Of a DNA stretch of 64,000 nt, positions 1 to 11,799 are shown piece after piece; positions within the stretch are counted from its first letter, which is position 1; each line of letters begins with the position of its first letter. Source of the DNA: Typhlomys cinereus (lineage: Eukaryota > Chordata > Mammalia > Rodentia > Platacanthomyidae). The translations under genes were made by a program, and so were the position numbers. The DNA is taken from the NCBI GenBank assembly GCA_023101885.1, contig JALPQD010000233.1, forward strand, positions 2,769,501 through 2,833,500. The letters run 5' to 3'. Below the pieces are notes generated by a model. The model saw only the letters and a list, made by a program, of their open reading frames with translations. It searched no databases and was not told the origin of the DNA.

Positions 1-2767
1 GTAAATGCAAGATTTCTCCTCAAAATATAAAGACCTGTCCAAAATGCCTGTAACTTTGGTTCACATTTTGACTTATAATAAGTGTTTTGTCTTTGTTATT
101 ATGCCAGTTTTCACATAAGAACATGCACAGCAATTCCTAAATCATAAGAACTTGTTATGCTTGTTTAAAGGAGTATTGGTATAGATTATTTCTTCCTTGC
201 TTTCTTTACTCGTAGATATTTTCCCCAATTTATTAGGTATAATGCATAAATGGAAAGAATGCATACATGATAAAATCAGGGAAAGAAAACTTGAAATTAC
301 AAGTTCAAGCTTTTTGTAGAAGGCAATCGATTCTCTGAGCAAAATTTGCCAAACCACTTATCTGTTTTATGGTTCTCATCTCACACTCACTCAAGGGAAA
401 AAATGGATTTTAAACTGAAAGACAAATGTCTTTGGGAGAGCGATGCGAATTGGTGGTACTTCCTTGTCATATATCTGACAACTTGGTGCTACCTCCCTGA
501 ATTTGAATCAGAGAAAGGAGGTTTTAAATGAACCAAAAGCAGAAGCCTTTTCATGAGGTCTGGGACTTGGGTGGCATGGTTGACTGTCATCTACAAGTGC
601 TCCTATTGCCAAGGAGAATGTTAATAACACTTCAGGAGCCCATGGCAGATCAGAGTTGTGTATATATTTTTGGCTGAAAGGGCTTCCAGGAAAAGACCAA
701 GTCTAAGGATTGTTTCAAAGAATCTCAAGGGAACCCTTGACAGACCCGGAATACACTGTAGCTAGCAGCATGCTAAGAGGAGCTACAAGGCATTGTGTAA
801 ACTGAGCTGGAAAAGAGGCATCTTCTAATGTCAAGGGAGACATTACAAAACATTCTCATAGAGATGGTTCTGTCAGAACAAGGAAAATTTCAGCTTGTTA
901 GTATATTAATGATGGAAATGCAACACTTTTATCCATTTTTGCAACAAATAAAGGTAACCTTCTATAAACCAAATCAGCAATTGACATGTTCATGTATACT
1001 GAGACACATCATGCTCTGACGCCATGAGCTACTCAGCAATGAAACAATACATGATAAGTCATGTAACTACATGAATGGAATTTAAAACACCCTAAAATGA
1101 AATAAGTATAACTGAAATAAATAAAATTTAGTAAATATCTGAAATACATTCTTCATTAATACCTAAGCCTTACATGATTCCATTTATTTTATAGTCTATA
1201 AAATACAAGGAGAATAACAAGGTCATTTGTAAAAGGCAGACGTGTGAGCAGAAATTAGAGTAGAAGGAGACAAAAGCAAATTTAGAAGTGATATAATGCA
1301 AAATTTCTGCCTTGAATACTGGGATAATTATAGTATTGAATATAGTTATAAAAACTCTACTACCCACTTGAAAGTTAATTGTAATTTGTATGTATACTTT
1401 TTCTTATATGATTGATATGATTTTATATATATGTAAACATATATATTTGATCTAGTAAAAATCAGTGATCCCTCCTTTTTTTTATAAAGATGAAATGATA
1501 AAGATGCCAAGCTCACGGATCAGTATTAAAGATATTAAGTCTATAAGCATCCTACCTTCCATTGTGTTAGGAAGATACAGAGAGAAGAATTACAAGTAAC
1601 TTTGCTGATTTTAAGCTATTGTGAAATATTTTGAAATTTGATTTGTTTTAAACTGGGAGGAGGATTGTCTTTTAATAGCAAAACTCTTAATAGGATTTGG
1701 AAACCTAGGTTAAACTCAATGATCTTCTTGCCAGTATTAACAAATTATTCCCAAATATCTCTTCTCATAGCAATATAATTTGGCCCTAGAGTAATTAATT
1801 ATTGGCTCATATCCTGACTGTCTTCCCCAAAAGATGCAATTTGTCATCATTTTCTCCAAGGTTATGTGTACCCAATTATATCAAAGTGTATACTTTCATG
1901 CAGTTCTATTCTACTCAAAGGACATAATCCCCACAATTCCCCTATAAGTTCGCTGTTTCCCCAAACCTAGATATGCCTCATCTGTTCATCTTTTTAGTCT
2001 GATGCTGGCCACATTATCTAAATTTACATTCATTTTTCTTCCCTAATGAGACTGGAAGATTGTGTGGCCAGTATCCAAGTCTGTATTATCTTCACATTCT
2101 AGAAGTGAAAGAATTGAATACTATGCTTTATTAATATCAAAACTCTACATCACATACTAAAATGAAATCAATACTCAAGAACTTTAATTTTGTTCATATT
2201 AATTATGAAGTGAAAGGCCAAAATGAAAATACCAGCTACAATCTTAACAAAGCTAATCAACTTATAGCCTGAGGAAGAATTTTCTTATAGTTAGCTCTCA
2301 CTGTGATCTGAACCTATTTATTTTTGTACAAGTTAAGTAAGGCCACATAAGACTACAATATAGTCATGTAGATTTCTTTTAATTTCCCACTAAGAAACTA
2401 ATAAGATGGAGAGTGGGGCAATAGTAGTAAGGAAAGAATAAAATATACCTTGAAAAATAGTTATATTTAAACTATTTCCTTGATAAATGCCATAGCATTT
2501 GGGAATTCATTAAAGGAAGGATACCCTTTTCTATACGTTAAGTGCCATTCTCGCAACAGGAGAGATAATTAAGAGATTCATTGAACAAAGCTCAACTTTC
2601 TCAGCAGCAGACTAATAGCCATGATTTACCTAAAAAGGGTTTTCCTAATAACTTGTGAGCCTTCCTAATCCCTGATTTGGAACTGTCTACTAATATAAAT
2701 AAAATAGTTCTACAGCTCAGCTCCATAGTGCCTATATATTTAGTATTTCTGATAAAAGGGAGACAAG
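1..2767. other. AT-rich intergenic DNA, nothing identified
   Basis: No coding signal, recognisable repeat or RNA gene was seen. Only short chance open frames occur. Confidence 0.6.
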
Positions 2768-2866
2768 AAAATGAGGAATTAGAAGCAATAATACCAAAGA
2801 AAGTCACCAACAGTTGTCTTTATTTATTTATATAATTCTTAGCTTATTACGTTATAGCATGTGACT
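2768..2866 (+). repeat. Left arm of a 99-bp inverted repeat
   Basis: The reverse complement of this arm matches 3499-3597 over 99 positions with two mismatches. The spacer is 632 bp. The arms contain no known repeat that I recognise, and no matching target duplication is visible outside them. Confidence 0.95.
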
Positions 2867-3498
2867 CATTTGCTGCTACCTTCCCCTTTATCTTTATTTT
2901 TCACCTAGGGGACTTCAAATCAAGACACACATACCTGGCAGTACATATTCATGATGATTACTTTGTATCTGGGCTGCATTTGGAGAGTTGGACAATTGTT
3001 TAGAATTCTGTTATATTTACAGTGAAAACAGATATCAGGAAAAGTTGTTTAAAAAGTAAAAGTACACTACATGAAAACAAAATTAGAACCCAGACTTGTA
3101 AGATATTTCTCAACATTAGATAAACATTCAGAATATATTTGATATTGTAGAAGTCTCAGGTATAGAAAATAAAGCAGAAAGGCTAAATAAAGCTGAATAT
3201 TAGAGATCAAGCATTCCATGATTGATTCAAACTTCTCAAAGGTAATTTTTCTCAAGATTAAAAATTTTACATGCTTATATACTAATTTAATAAAAATCCA
3301 ATGAAGTGTAAAACTAAAGTAATTACGCAAGTGACCCAAACTGACATAGAAATTTCGCTTATTTAAATTGCCAAACAAATGTGTTTTTCTTTGGATAAGT
3401 TTCTAATGTCTTCATTTTGTGGAATTATATCTATAGGTTTATGAGGTTGTCTATACTGCTATGCAGTGTGTGCTAAAATTTACATGAGAACATCAAAA

Positions 3499-3597
3499 AG
3501 TCACATGCTATAACGTAATAAGCTAAGAATTATATAAATAAATAAAGACAACTGTTGGTGACTTTCTTTGTTGTTATTGCTTCTAATTCCTCATTTT
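3499..3597 (-). repeat. Right arm of a 99-bp inverted repeat
   Basis: Inverted partner of 2768-2866, identical at 97 of 99 positions. The mismatches fall close together near 3571-3573. The arm begins at AGTCACATGC and ends at TCATTTT. The spacer is ordinary AT-rich sequence with a chance open frame at 3067-3378. Confidence 0.95.
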
Positions 3598-3599
3598 TA

Positions 3600-3790
3600 G
3601 TTGCTGCCATGTTTGTTGCTTGTTCCTTGCTCTAGTAAGCTAATGAGTTCTATGACAGCAAGAAGTACATTGTTTTGTTCTCTTGGGCCTAGGTTTTTAA
3701 GAAAATTGAAGGCAAATAAATAAAGCTCTACCTGGGTTCATGGAAGGGGATTAACTAGTATTTATTGACTGGATAAATGAATACTTAGAC
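3600..3790 (+). mobile_element. Possible L2/MIR-type LINE 3' remnant
   Basis: The end of this stretch (TAGTATTTATTGACTGGATAAATGAATA region) resembles the generic 3' end of L2/MIR elements (AATAAATGTTTGTTGAATGAATGA). It is very diverged. Confidence 0.35.
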
Positions 3791-3800
3791 AGATCTCAAA

Positions 3801-3834
<34 letters not shown>

Positions 3835-3880
3835 TATACATATATAGTCTATAAATATATGCATATATATATATTTAATC
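3801..3880. repeat. (TA)n/(CA)n microsatellite
   Basis: Alternating TA (about 3803-3826) runs into CACACA and further TATA stretches to about 3880. Confidence 0.95.
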
Positions 3881-4106
3881 TATGTTTTTTGATACTCTTA
3901 ATGTCGCTGATGAATTCATGACCAAACAGATTTAGGGGAAACAAAGAATTATATTTTGACTAATGTTTCTTGGTTATAGTTCCTTAACAAGATGACTGGA
4001 GAGCTCGCACCAACCCCAGGAACTGAGGAAACTGTCCCACTATATCCACAAGACCACTGAGAAAGAGAAGAATCCTCACTTCCCAAACTAGCACATCTAG
4101 CCAATT

Positions 4107-4112
4107 ATACAG
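4107..4112 (+). repeat. Target-site duplication (left) of solo LTR 1
   Basis: ATACAG; the matching copy is at 4538-4543. Confidence 0.9.
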
Positions 4113-4537
4113 TGTAGGAGGAATGGACCAGGCAGGCCTGTATTAAAGTCTCTGATCAACCATCACTTACAATATCTCCACCTGGGGAGCATGCCACTCA
4201 GGGATGATCTGTGTGGGCCGCTTGCACGAATGCAACGTCCCCAAGCTACACCTGCTGCCGCGCCTGGTGTTGACGTTAAACCGCTTGGCTGAGAGGACCA
4301 ACCTGGACAGGATGACTCACGCTGGGACTTATGGGATGTTGGGTGAGGTATATAAGCCCCCCCCCATATTTACACTAAACGAGCCTGCGAGCCTGCTAGC
4401 AGGAGCCCGCAGGCCTGCCAGTCTGCAAGCCTGGTAGCCTGCTTTGCTACTCGCCTGATTCCGGGGTCTGTGCTGGTGACCCCAGGCCAGCTAATCCCCG
4501 CCCCCAAAGGTCTCCATGGGCCCCCGAGATTGCTACA
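4113..4537 (+). mobile_element. Solo LTR of a class II (IAP-like) endogenous retrovirus, copy 1
   Basis: The element begins TGTAGGAGGA and ends GATTGCTACA (TG...CA), and is flanked by a perfect 6-bp duplication ATACAG (4107-4112 and 4538-4543), the size made by class II ERV integrases. A TATA box (GTATATAAGC) lies near 4349. A GC-rich U5 with direct CCTGC-type repeats follows. There is no internal retroviral sequence, so it is a solo LTR left by LTR-LTR recombination. It is homologous to the LTR at 10859-11184. The open frame at 4204-4437 lies inside it and is not a gene. Confidence 0.88.
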
Positions 4538-4543
4538 ATACAG
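4538..4543 (+). repeat. Target-site duplication (right) of solo LTR 1
   Basis: ATACAG, identical to 4107-4112. Confidence 0.9.
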
Positions 4544-5268
4544 AAGGCTATAGAATTCTTTAACCAGATCCCTTCATCTTATTCACTTGCCCAGGGACTA
4601 CTTCAGACCACCATTGGCTGGGTCTACCCTATCATCTAGACAATCTCCTGTAGGCTCTCTGTGGGCTTAACTCAACCACGAATTCTTTACAAATGTAAAC
4701 AGAGGATGAACTTTTAATTGTCAAATTGATAACTTTATATAACTATGCCACCATATTTATCATTTACATTTGCTGATAAAATTGTGGGGTTTTCCTCTGT
4801 AGTAAACAAATTTTTCCAAGATTGTGATTGAGTAAAAAACTGTGAGTATTCCATGTGAATTATCTCCTAAATTATGAACTGTTTTGCTACATATATTTGG
4901 TTCTGTTTTAGGCTTTATATACTGCATTTTCACTTTGCAAAGGGCATATCTCCTTTCTCCATTTTCCATCTTTCCAACATTACAGCCTATTCTTGGATGA
5001 TTCTTGTTATAGTTAACATTAAGAATGTGCTGTCAATTATTGAAACAGATGGCTTTTACAATTGGCAAAATTTACAAGCACTTCATAAAAATGTGGACAA
5101 ATAGCTAATAAACACATGAGATAATATTCAACTTCTTTTATCATTAGTTAAATGTGAACTAAATCTAAAACGAAGCAATACAGCATATCTAACAAGGAAG
5201 GTTAAGATCCAAAACAGGTTAATAATTTGAGTTTGGTTATGGTAAACTTACAGACTACTTATATATAA

Positions 5269-5318
<50 letters not shown>

Positions 5319-7040
5319 TTTCATTCCAGTTTATTATTCAGTAACAGCCACTTTTCTTTTTGTACTTACTGTGTGTGTTGGAACAATCATTGCAGTTCTT
5401 TAAGTAGGCATAATTTTAAATCATCAATTGTATTCTATTACCACATATGAGATGAGGTCATTAAAGGGATGAAGAATGGATAAAAGAGATTCTCATGATT
5501 GAGATTTTTAAAATAACATTGTTTTTGCAAACAGATTCTAACTCATTATCTCAATTTTTATAATAAATGAAATAGAAAGAATGATTACTTCATGTTTGTC
5601 ATATACTTTAGGTTAATGCCGACTTTGAAAAGAAATATACATGGTCTATGTTCTAAATAAATCTGATAAAAAATTGGCAGAAGGGAATAAAAATTTTAGC
5701 ATAGCTGAAACACAAGCATAGCATTTCTCAAATTGTTTGGTATCAACAACATAATTTGTAAAGTATTACTTATGATTTCTACTTTATGGATGTCAAGTAG
5801 GCATATACTCTTGCATGTAATTTTGTTGCCAGAGGAGAGTCCCCAATCAACAACAGAAAAAATAAACAGCTAAGCAGTCTATGTTGAAAATTGTATGAAA
5901 GGAGTTGAGATGGCAGGAGATTATTTAAGGAGACCTTTGCCAATTTCCTAAATTCAATTTACCATGTAAACACTGACACCCATAGTTAGAAAATTATGAT
6001 TTCATATTTATAGAAATTAGCTTCATTAGGTTGTGAAACTCCCATTATGTCATATTTACAAATGATCCCATATCTGCCTCCAGGACTGATATAGGCATCT
6101 TTTTAGGGCCTATCCTCTAATGTGCCTCCCATTGCCCCAAGGCATGCTCAACAATGACTGCATGGAAATGATGGTTAGAGACCACACATAGTGTGATGAG
6201 GAAATGAATATGAAAGTCAAAGTGTAAGCCAGGAGTCGTTCTCTTTTATTCAGAAATGGAAACCTACTTATCAGATAGAATTTCACTACTGTTTCAAAAT
6301 ACTTGACAATATGAACTTAAAGAGCAAAAGAGTTATTTTGTCTCATAATCTGAGCATTTTCATTCTAGGACTGAGCATTTTCATTATAGTGTCATAAAAT
6401 AACACTCAGCATCATATGGTGGACCAAACAGCAAAAACAGAGAGAATGCAATTCTCTCTTCACAACCCGCACACACTGACTCATTTCTTCCATCTTAGCC
6501 ACACCTTTGAAAGTTTCTATTATCTTCCAAGGTAGAGTTGCTATCTGGAGTAGTTTCAACAAAAGAGTCTGTGAGGATCACTTATACTCAAGTAATAACA
6601 TTCATGTTCCAGATTGTTTTGCAGAGATATTACCCCACAATAGCAACATCAATTACATTTTAAAGTTTGCTACTTCCATTAATAATTTTAAATAATTTTG
6701 GACAGATATCATGCCAGTTTCTGTTTATATTCTTGAAACAAGCTCTGTGAAGGCTGATAGTAAACCTCTTCTAAGATTCTACATGGTCTGTCTATTAAGG
6801 GATTGAGTCTGGGGACATAGCTCAGGAACAAATACTTGAATAATCTATGCTAGACTTTAAGTTAGATGTCATCTGTAGCCATGGCAACACAATGGCTATG
6901 GAACAGGTCTCCCATGCACCAAGCACAGGCCTGTAAGAAACGATGATGGATTGAATCTCAGACCAGAATTAGAAAGGAAAGAATAACCATGACTGAAATG
7001 GAGTGGTTTAAAATGCACACTGTTGCTCATAGGAGCAGTT
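4544..7040. other. Intergenic DNA, nothing identified apart from the TA repeat
   Basis: No gene, RNA or clear transposon was recognised. Short open frames show no family resemblance. Confidence 0.55.
5264..5314. repeat. (TA)n microsatellite
   Basis: About 22 uninterrupted TA units; palindromic, so cruciform-prone. Confidence 0.98.
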
Positions 7041-7057
7041 AAAACAGCAGAGTCCTA
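7041..7057 (+). repeat. Target-site duplication (left) of the inverted L1
   Basis: AAAACAGCAGAGTCCTA, preceded by TT, gives the canonical L1 endonuclease site TT/AAAA. It is repeated exactly at 8621-8637. Confidence 0.95.
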
Positions 7058-8620
7058 CAATGCCGTTAAAGTAGAGTCTTGTTATAAGAGTACATGTAAT
7101 AAAAGTAGGAAACTGCAGTGAGGGAGGAGTCAATCACCCATTTGCAAAATGGTTACTTATTATCTGCCAGACTATATGCCCTCCCCTTCTGGTGAAATCA
7201 CACCCCCTCAGTTGTAAATGTTCAGGAACGAAAAGTCTGTGAACTTAACCAGATGTCTCATTGCTTACTTACAGTCCTTGATGGAGGCCTATTTTCTCTA
7301 CTGTAACATGGTCCCCTCTCTCCATGTTTCTGGTGTGGCCCTCCTACCCCATTTCTCCTGTTCATACTCCTTGAAATTACAGAATTACAGTGATTTATCA
7401 TCGAGTGTCTCTAGGTGGGCTGGGTGGGTATGGTACTAGGAGCCACCTATTAGGGAGTACATACGGCACTTAATTTTCTGGGTCTGGGATACTTCACTCA
7501 ATATAATTGTTTCTAATGACATCCATTTCCCGGCAAATTCCAGTAATTCATCATTTTTGATGGCTGAGTAGTACTCCATTGTATAGATGTACCACAGTTT
7601 CCTTATCTATTCGTCAACTGTTGGGCATTGGGGTTGATTCCATGACTTTGCTATTGTAAACAGTGCCGCTATAAACATGGTCGCACTTGTGCTATCGAGG
7701 TGAACCTCTGCTACATGGGGGGTTTTTCCCAGAAGTGGAATCACAGGGTCATATGGCATTTCAATCTTTAATTTCTTTAAGAATCTCCAGACGGCTCGCC
7801 AGAGTGGCTGTATGAGCCTGTATTCGCACCAGCAATGTAGCAGAGTTCCCCTCTCTCCACATCCTCTCCAGCATTTGGGGTTCGTATTGTGGATTTTTGC
7901 CATCCTGACCGGAGTGAGATGATATCTCAGGGAAGTTTTGATTTACATTTCCCTGATGGCTAAAGAAGTGGAGCATTTTTTAAGATATTTGTTAGACGTT
8001 TTAATTTCATCCCTAGTAAAGTTTCTTTTAAGTTCCAGGGCCCATAGAAAATCAACAAACAGTAATCCAGAACTTCAGAGACTTTATATCAACCACCTAG
8101 AACTAGGCCAGCCTAATCTCTCCCCATCCTGAAGCTCAGGGAAATTTGCAGAAGAGGGGGCGGTAAGATTGTAAGAGCACAAGGATGGGAGGAGCAATGC
8201 TATGCAAGATACTCCACACAAGTTAGGGCTGAAGCAATCATAATAGGACTTTGCATGCCCTGCGCAATGTCCAACACACTATTGACCTCACAAAGTCTAG
8301 CATCTGCTAAAGGCACCAAGATCCTTGGAGGCAAGGGATTGACAGCCACAGTAGTGTTCCTATGCTTAAGGGGAACAAAGGAAAGGGTTCAGGGAAGTGC
8401 CACTGGGTCCTTGTACATCATCGGAGAGGAGAGTCCAGAGGAGAGTCAGGCATGCACAAGAAAGGACTCTCTGGGAATTGGGGCGGGAGGCACTGGGGAA
8501 TGGGAAGGGAGGGGTGAGGGGAGGGGGAGCAGGGTGTTCGGGGGGAGGAGGAGGGAGGGAGGGAACTGGTGTACCTATTAAGTTTGTATGAGCTGAAATA
8601 ATAATAATAAATATATAAAA
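7058..8620 (+). mobile_element. 5'-truncated, 5'-inverted (twin-primed) LINE-1
   Basis: A single L1 insertion bounded by an exact 17-bp duplication. About 7058-8032 is L1 in minus orientation (end of ORF2 and start of the 3' UTR). About 8033-8620 is the rest of the 3' UTR in plus orientation with a G-rich tract and a terminal A-rich tail. Comparison with the L1 at 30219-31037 shows that roughly 85 bp of the 3' UTR is missing between the inner ends of the two segments, as expected for twin priming. Plus-orientation reading frames at 8255-8698 are artefacts of the G-rich 3' UTR. Confidence 0.93.
7440..8032 (-). pseudogene. LINE-1 ORF2 C-terminal fragment (dead)
   Basis: The minus-strand translation contains the L1 ORF2 C-terminal signature ([15 protein letters not shown], then [20 protein letters not shown], then [16 protein letters not shown] and MEYYSAI further on). 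ORF2 normally encodes the endonuclease/reverse transcriptase; only the far C-terminal part is present here. The frame is broken by in-frame stops, TAA at 7945-7943 (where related elements have a sense codon after ...REM) and TAG at 7609-7607 (after ...TVDE). Nothing functional remains. Confidence 0.92.
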
Positions 8621-8637
8621 AAAACAGCAGAGTCCTA
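8621..8637 (+). repeat. Target-site duplication (right) of the inverted L1
   Basis: Exact copy of 7041-7057, directly after the A-rich tail. Confidence 0.95.
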
Positions 8638-10430
8638 TCAGGGACATCAGAGGAGAGAGTTTCAAACACAGAAAGAAGAGAAGGATAATGAACAGCAACT
8701 TTTTATGGAGAGGTCAAGCTGGCCATGAATTGAGAAGTGACCAATAGATTGTAAATGACCTTTTAAATGGCTTTTGCAGTGATATTTTATGGACAGTCAT
8801 AAGATCTTAAAGTGATCCCTTGAGGAAATGAGATATGAAAAGGTGGGGTTTGTAAGTAATGAACATGTTCCTAAAAAATTTAGTAGTTAAGAATGAAAAG
8901 GGACATTTTTATTAGGATGGAAGACTATCAGACTTACAGTTGATGTTATGAAATACATGGCAAATGCAGAGGAAGGTAGATACCAAATGATCAGAGAGAA
9001 TGGGGAGTTACACTGTCCAAATGTGGGAGGTAAAATTGGTAGAGTCAACCTAGAAAGGAAGGGCAGGTATTAGCAACATGCTTTTAAGAGAATTAGAGGT
9101 ATAGCCCAAAAATTTGCACCTGGTAGATCTTCATTTGCCTATGATATCTCAAACAGATTTTTTGGATATATTACCGAAAGAAGAAAAAACTTTTATTAAT
9201 CACTATAGTAAAAAAGAAGTGACCTAATCAAATTTTTAAAATAGAAGGTACAATCATATGCCAGTCATCAAACACGTTAGGTTTGGCTGTTTTTCAACAC
9301 CTTGATAGTCTCTTTCAAAAAGTCAAAGCATCCAAGTAGACTTTGTTATTAAATGTTTATTAATTTAGCATCATTACTTTATACAAGCACAGATCTATAT
9401 TTGGGAAAAACCGGGACAAAGTTGGAATGTTTGTGTATCATGTATGCTGGAATGTAAAAGAAAGAGGTGAAACAGATTGTGAACTCAGAGACATCAGCAG
9501 TAATAGGAACGTTTCTCCACAAGTTCTACATTGACTAGCAATGATATTTATTTCAGCACAGGGTAACTTTTACATAGAAGTGATCAGTGAATTAATGATT
9601 ATCTTATAAAAATTTTTCAGATACAGCTTAGAATGCAGAATAGTCTACTACAATGGTAAGAAAGGGAGTGTTTAGAACTTAATATTTAACTTGAAAAGAA
9701 CTGCAAATAATGTAACTGCCAAAACATTGCTTTGTAAACATAGAACGATGGCAAACTTGTTGGTTACAGTTTAGTAAATACAATAGCCGAATGTTGGGTC
9801 ACATACACTTCTGGAATGATGACAAGGAAGTCTAGCTGAAATTTCATGCACTTTTCAAAATCTGTAAATATGAAGAGAACGTCCTTAATCTAGTGAAGCT
9901 CAAACTAATAATAATAGGAACAGCCTCATATAAACAGTGATGGGAAAAAAAACTGAACAAGCATGAGCAAGACCAGAATAGCAGGTGTCAATGAGACAGG
10001 ACTGAAGGTAGATGATGATATCTTCTGCTTGTATGATATCGTGTATTGGGCACAATTCCCCTCAGTTTGTGACAGCTACCAGGAAAATGGATCTTAGCAG
10101 GGAGTCAGGTTTTCATTGGAATAGAAAAAGAGCTGTGGTAAGCATCATGATGCTCCCCTATTCACGATGTCTATGTTCTTATCCTCATATGAGCACATTA
10201 CTTTACAAAGCAAGGACACACTGCAAATGTAACAAAGTTTAAGAACTCCAAGATTTGGAAGTTGTCCTGGACTATTTATTGGTCCCACTGTAATCCTGAA
10301 GGCCTTAAGAGATGACACACTTTGTCCAACTATGGTCAGAGAAGAACAACCATAGAACAACCTCTTGCTAGGACCCCAGGAGTTAGAGATCACATGCAAA
10401 ATTCAGAGAGAAGCTTCTAAAAGCTAATCA
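8638..10430. other. Intergenic DNA, nothing identified
   Basis: No recognisable gene or repeat. The open frames at 10012-10399 have no visible family features. Confidence 0.55.
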
Positions 10431-10439
10431 GGTGACGGT

Positions 10440-10668
10440 CTGTTTTAAGAAGCAATGTCTCAGTTCTACAGCTGTAGGACTGTGATGCTGTCCATAGTAG
10501 CATGAGGAAGACACAGAGTCTTTTCACAGCCTATTTGTGCTTTGTTGCCAATGGTGAGATCCTGTCCTGAGCTTTTGACCTACAAAACTGTAAGAAATGT
10601 TTATGTGGCTTTAGACCACTATATTTGTGGTCATTTCTTACACCAGCAGGAAAGACCGATTATATGGA
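10440..10668 (+). mobile_element. MaLR/MLT1-like LTR remnant
   Basis: The segment from about 10550 (GATCCTGTCCTGAGC, ACTGTAAGAAAT, then a TGTGGTCATTTCTTACA-like end) resembles the 3' part of mammalian MaLR LTRs (GAACTGTGAGAAATAAA...). Old and diverged; the left boundary is uncertain. Confidence 0.45.
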
Positions 10669-10858
10669 TATCAGTAAGAATAAATGAGACATTCAAATAA
10701 TTTGTGAAAAGGGAATTTTAAGGAAAATACTGGAAATGTTTATGGAGGGGTGGCTACTGATAAATCCTTCATGGCCTTCCAAATGTTCAAATCTTATCTG
10801 TTGACATAGAAAGATTACAATATGTGAAATGCTATCTTCCCCAAACAACATGATCACG

Positions 10859-11184
10859 TGTTGCGGTCTCGGACACCCGCGAAGAACCTTGGGTGAGGGG
10901 TTAAGAAGTGCAAGGTCAACAACACAGACTCCAGGAGTCAAGCAAGTGTTAAAGCAGGCTCCCAGGCTCATTTATTGCAAATATTGGTCTGCTTATATAA
11001 CCCACCCAACATCCTATAAGTTTCAGCGGGAGCTTTTGCTGTGTTGTCCAGTCCGGGTTGGTCCTCTCAGTCAGGTGTGATGTCAGCACCAGGCACAGCG
11101 GCAGGTTCTAGTTTCGGGAAGTTGTATTTGCGCATGTGTAGCCCACACAGAGAATACAGGCCTGCCTGGTCATGTTCCTCCTAC
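10859..11184 (-). mobile_element. Solo LTR of a class II (IAP-like) endogenous retrovirus, copy 2
   Basis: On the minus strand it begins TGTAGGAGGAAC and ends with GTGTCCGAGACCGCAACA, the same U5 end as rodent IAP-type LTRs. It contains a TATA motif (TTATATAAGC near 10995) and an AATAAA signal near 10975. It is homologous to the LTR at 4113-4537 but in opposite orientation, and lacks an approximately 70-bp block of U3 present there. The flanks ATCACG and GTCATG match at four of six positions and may be a decayed 6-bp duplication. No internal retroviral genes are present. Confidence 0.85.
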
Positions 11185-11560
11185 AGTCATGGATTCATGA
11201 GCCTACAGCAGAGGTGGGTACTTACACAAGGCCTACAGTGGACCAGTGGTCAACTATGGACAGAGGAGAAGCACATGAGATTCTAGAGCAATGGGCAACA
11301 GATTCTAAGGGCAATGGGGACAAAAACACCCAGTTGTGTACCCCTGGGGGTGACAAAAAGGGAGCCTACAAAACTCCAAGAGACAATCCCCAGGAGCTCT
11401 TAAAAGGCCTGGGTTCAACCCACTGGGATATGAAACAAGACAAAAGAATTGGAATATGTGAGGAAGGCTTAGAAGGAAAATGGTCTTGGTGGGAGGAGGA
11501 GATAAACAAAGGAAGAGGGGAAGTAATCAACATCTATTTTATAAATGTGTGAAGTTGCCA
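11185..11560. other. Purine-rich unclassified stretch
   Basis: A 126-codon open frame (11172-11552, plus) starts inside the LTR and runs through purine-rich DNA. It has no recognisable domain. It may be old L1 3' UTR-like sequence or chance. Confidence 0.3.
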
Positions 11561-11799
11561 GAAACTAATCTCATTAATAAAGAAAAATGGAAAGTGGGTT
11601 AGAAATTTTTAAAAATTAATTTCCATAACTACAGGAATTAAGAAGATACGAATTGATCATTAGGTTTCTCCTTTGCTATTTCAGTTAAATAATCTCAAAA
11701 TCATAGTCTTGAATATTGGAGGGGATGGAAAGGGGGAGGATAAGCTAAGAATAAAAACAAAGACACAAAACAAATAAACAGAAAAACAAGGCAGCAAGA

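Noticed and set aside
2768..3597. The 99-bp arms as terminal inverted repeats of a DNA transposon
   Set aside because: No target-site duplication beside the outer ends and no transposase-like interior; kept only as an unexplained inverted repeat.
4210..4537. A shorter LTR starting at the TGTGTGGG motif
   Set aside because: No target duplication fits that start, whereas 4113-4537 gives a perfect 6-bp duplication.
8255..8698. Glycine- or proline-rich frames of 64-110 codons
   Set aside because: They come from the G-rich tract of the L1 3' UTR; parallel frames occur in the other L1 3' ends at 26.7 and 30.4 kb.
11172..11552. 126-codon frame next to LTR 2, considered as ERV internal coding sequence
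   Set aside because: It lies upstream of the LTR's U3 (outside the element) and shows no retroviral motifs.
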